A stretch of DNA of 23,142 nucleotides from DALYJJ01 sp031969915 (GTDB lineage: Bacteria > Acidobacteriota > Terriglobia > Bryobacterales > Bryobacteraceae): the NCBI GenBank assembly GCA_031969915.1, contig DALYJJ010000102.1, positions 1 to 23,142 on the forward strand, written 5' to 3'. Below the pieces are notes generated by a model. It saw nothing but the letters and a program-made list of their open reading frames with translations. It was not told the origin of the DNA and ran no database searches. Shown in pieces: positions 22,827 to 23,142 of the stretch; position 1 is the first letter of the stretch; each line of letters starts with the position of its first letter. Both the position numbers and the translations under genes were made by a program.

Positions 22827-22862
22827 GCAGGTACGCAAACGCCGAGTCGATTTGCAGGTACG
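22827..22862 (+). repeat. Paired GCAGGTACG direct repeats before the last gene
   Basis: GCAGGTACG occurs at 22827-22835 and again at 22854-22862, 27 bases apart, and a related GCAGGTTCC lies at 22732-22740. They precede the start at 22888 and could be regulatory sites. Besides these, 22702-22887 shows no gene I can support. Confidence 0.3.
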
Positions 22863-22887
22863 ATTGACTGTCTAGGAGTGTAGGCAG

Positions 22888-23142
22888 ATGCTTCGCAATC
22901 TCGTGATCACCGCCCTCGCCGGCGCCGCAGTTGCCCTGGCCGGCGATTTTTGGAAGGACAAGCCGCCGGCCGAATGGACGGACAAGGACGCGGCCAGGAT
23001 GCTCTCGCAATCGCCCTGGGCCAAACAGGTCGGGGCGGAGATGGACTTCAGCCGTATGGGCCGTGGACCCGGCGCCGGAGGTGACGCCTCCAGCAACCGG
23101 GGCGGCGGCATGCGCGGCGGAGGGATGGGCGGCGGCGGAGGT
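22888..23142 (+). CDS. Secreted Gly-rich protein of acidobacterial GWxTD-associated type (3' end cut off)
   Basis: The first 85 codons are visible. A signal peptide (MLRNLVITALAGAAVALA) is followed by DFWKDKPPAEWTDKDAARML and SQSPWAKQV, then a Gly/Arg/Met-rich tract (GGGMRGGGMGGGGG) running to the window edge. I recall Solibacter-like exported proteins with this F-W...W-(S/T)-D-K...SPWAK head and a Gly-rich linker, but the function is unknown to me and the C-terminal domain is outside the window. AGGAG at 22874-22878 is the probable ribosome site. Confidence 0.7.
   Translation, partial: MLRNLVITALAGAAVALAGDFWKDKPPAEWTDKDAARMLSQSPWAKQVGAEMDFSRMGRGPGAGGDASSNRGGGMRGGGMGGGGG

Overview
This window is a GC-rich chromosomal segment, very probably from an Acidobacteriota member of the Bryobacterales/Solibacter group. 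The main pointers are a secreted protein ending in the Solibacter-type C-terminal domain (TIGR03437-like), a truncated gene resembling a small hypothetical protein I recall as common in Solibacter-like genomes, a truncated Gly-rich secreted protein of acidobacterial type, and many secreted carbohydrate-active enzymes. Assignment is from remembered family features, not a search. Two runs of N (10 and 25 bases) mark assembly gaps, so this is likely a draft or metagenome-derived scaffold.

Layout. 1-415 (-): truncated conserved hypothetical. 470-1954 (+): glycerol kinase. 2013-4109 (+): secreted protein with three CHRD domains and a Solibacter C-terminal domain, followed by a strong terminator. 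4205-6175 (+): secreted GH127 beta-L-arabinofuranosidase-like enzyme, convergent with a TPR protein (6179-7615, -). 7777-10566 (+): a three-gene Tad-type pilus set (two TadE-like pseudopilins and a TadG-like protein with a von Willebrand A domain carrying a long insertion), closed by a hairpin terminator. 10627-11730 (-) and 11755-12483 (+): a GHL10/DigH-like glycoside hydrolase divergent from a PIG-L deacetylase. 12544-13653 (+): Tat-exported GH5 enzyme. 13701-14847 (+): a two-gene unit of a phage-tail-tube-like protein and a methyltransferase.

14831-19341 (-) is a compact six-gene operon read right to left: GT2 glycosyltransferase, zinc-ribbon methyltransferase, membrane-associated methyltransferase, animal-type glutaminyl-cyclase-like M28 enzyme, Tat-exported cupin, and a secreted protein made of three copies of one ~56-residue unit. 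Junctions are 4-base overlaps (CTGA, GTGA, ATGA), a 25-base overlap, or 6 bases apart. It may modify a cell-surface glycan or exported protein, but this is inference. A RodZ-like gene (19387-20292, +) diverges from the operon across a shared symmetrical -10 element and overlaps the 3' end of pgsA (-). An ABC-F ATPase (21064-22701, +) and a truncated Gly-rich secreted protein (from 22888, +) end the window.

No tRNA, rRNA, CRISPR array, insertion sequence or integrase was seen. The strongest leads are the tail-tube-like protein containing a GHELTHLVQQ motif typical of the eCIS-associated DUF4157 domain, the operon containing the glutaminyl cyclase and the triplicated protein with its apparent CTG start, and repeated -10 hexamers 6-7 bases before start codons, which suggest leaderless mRNAs.
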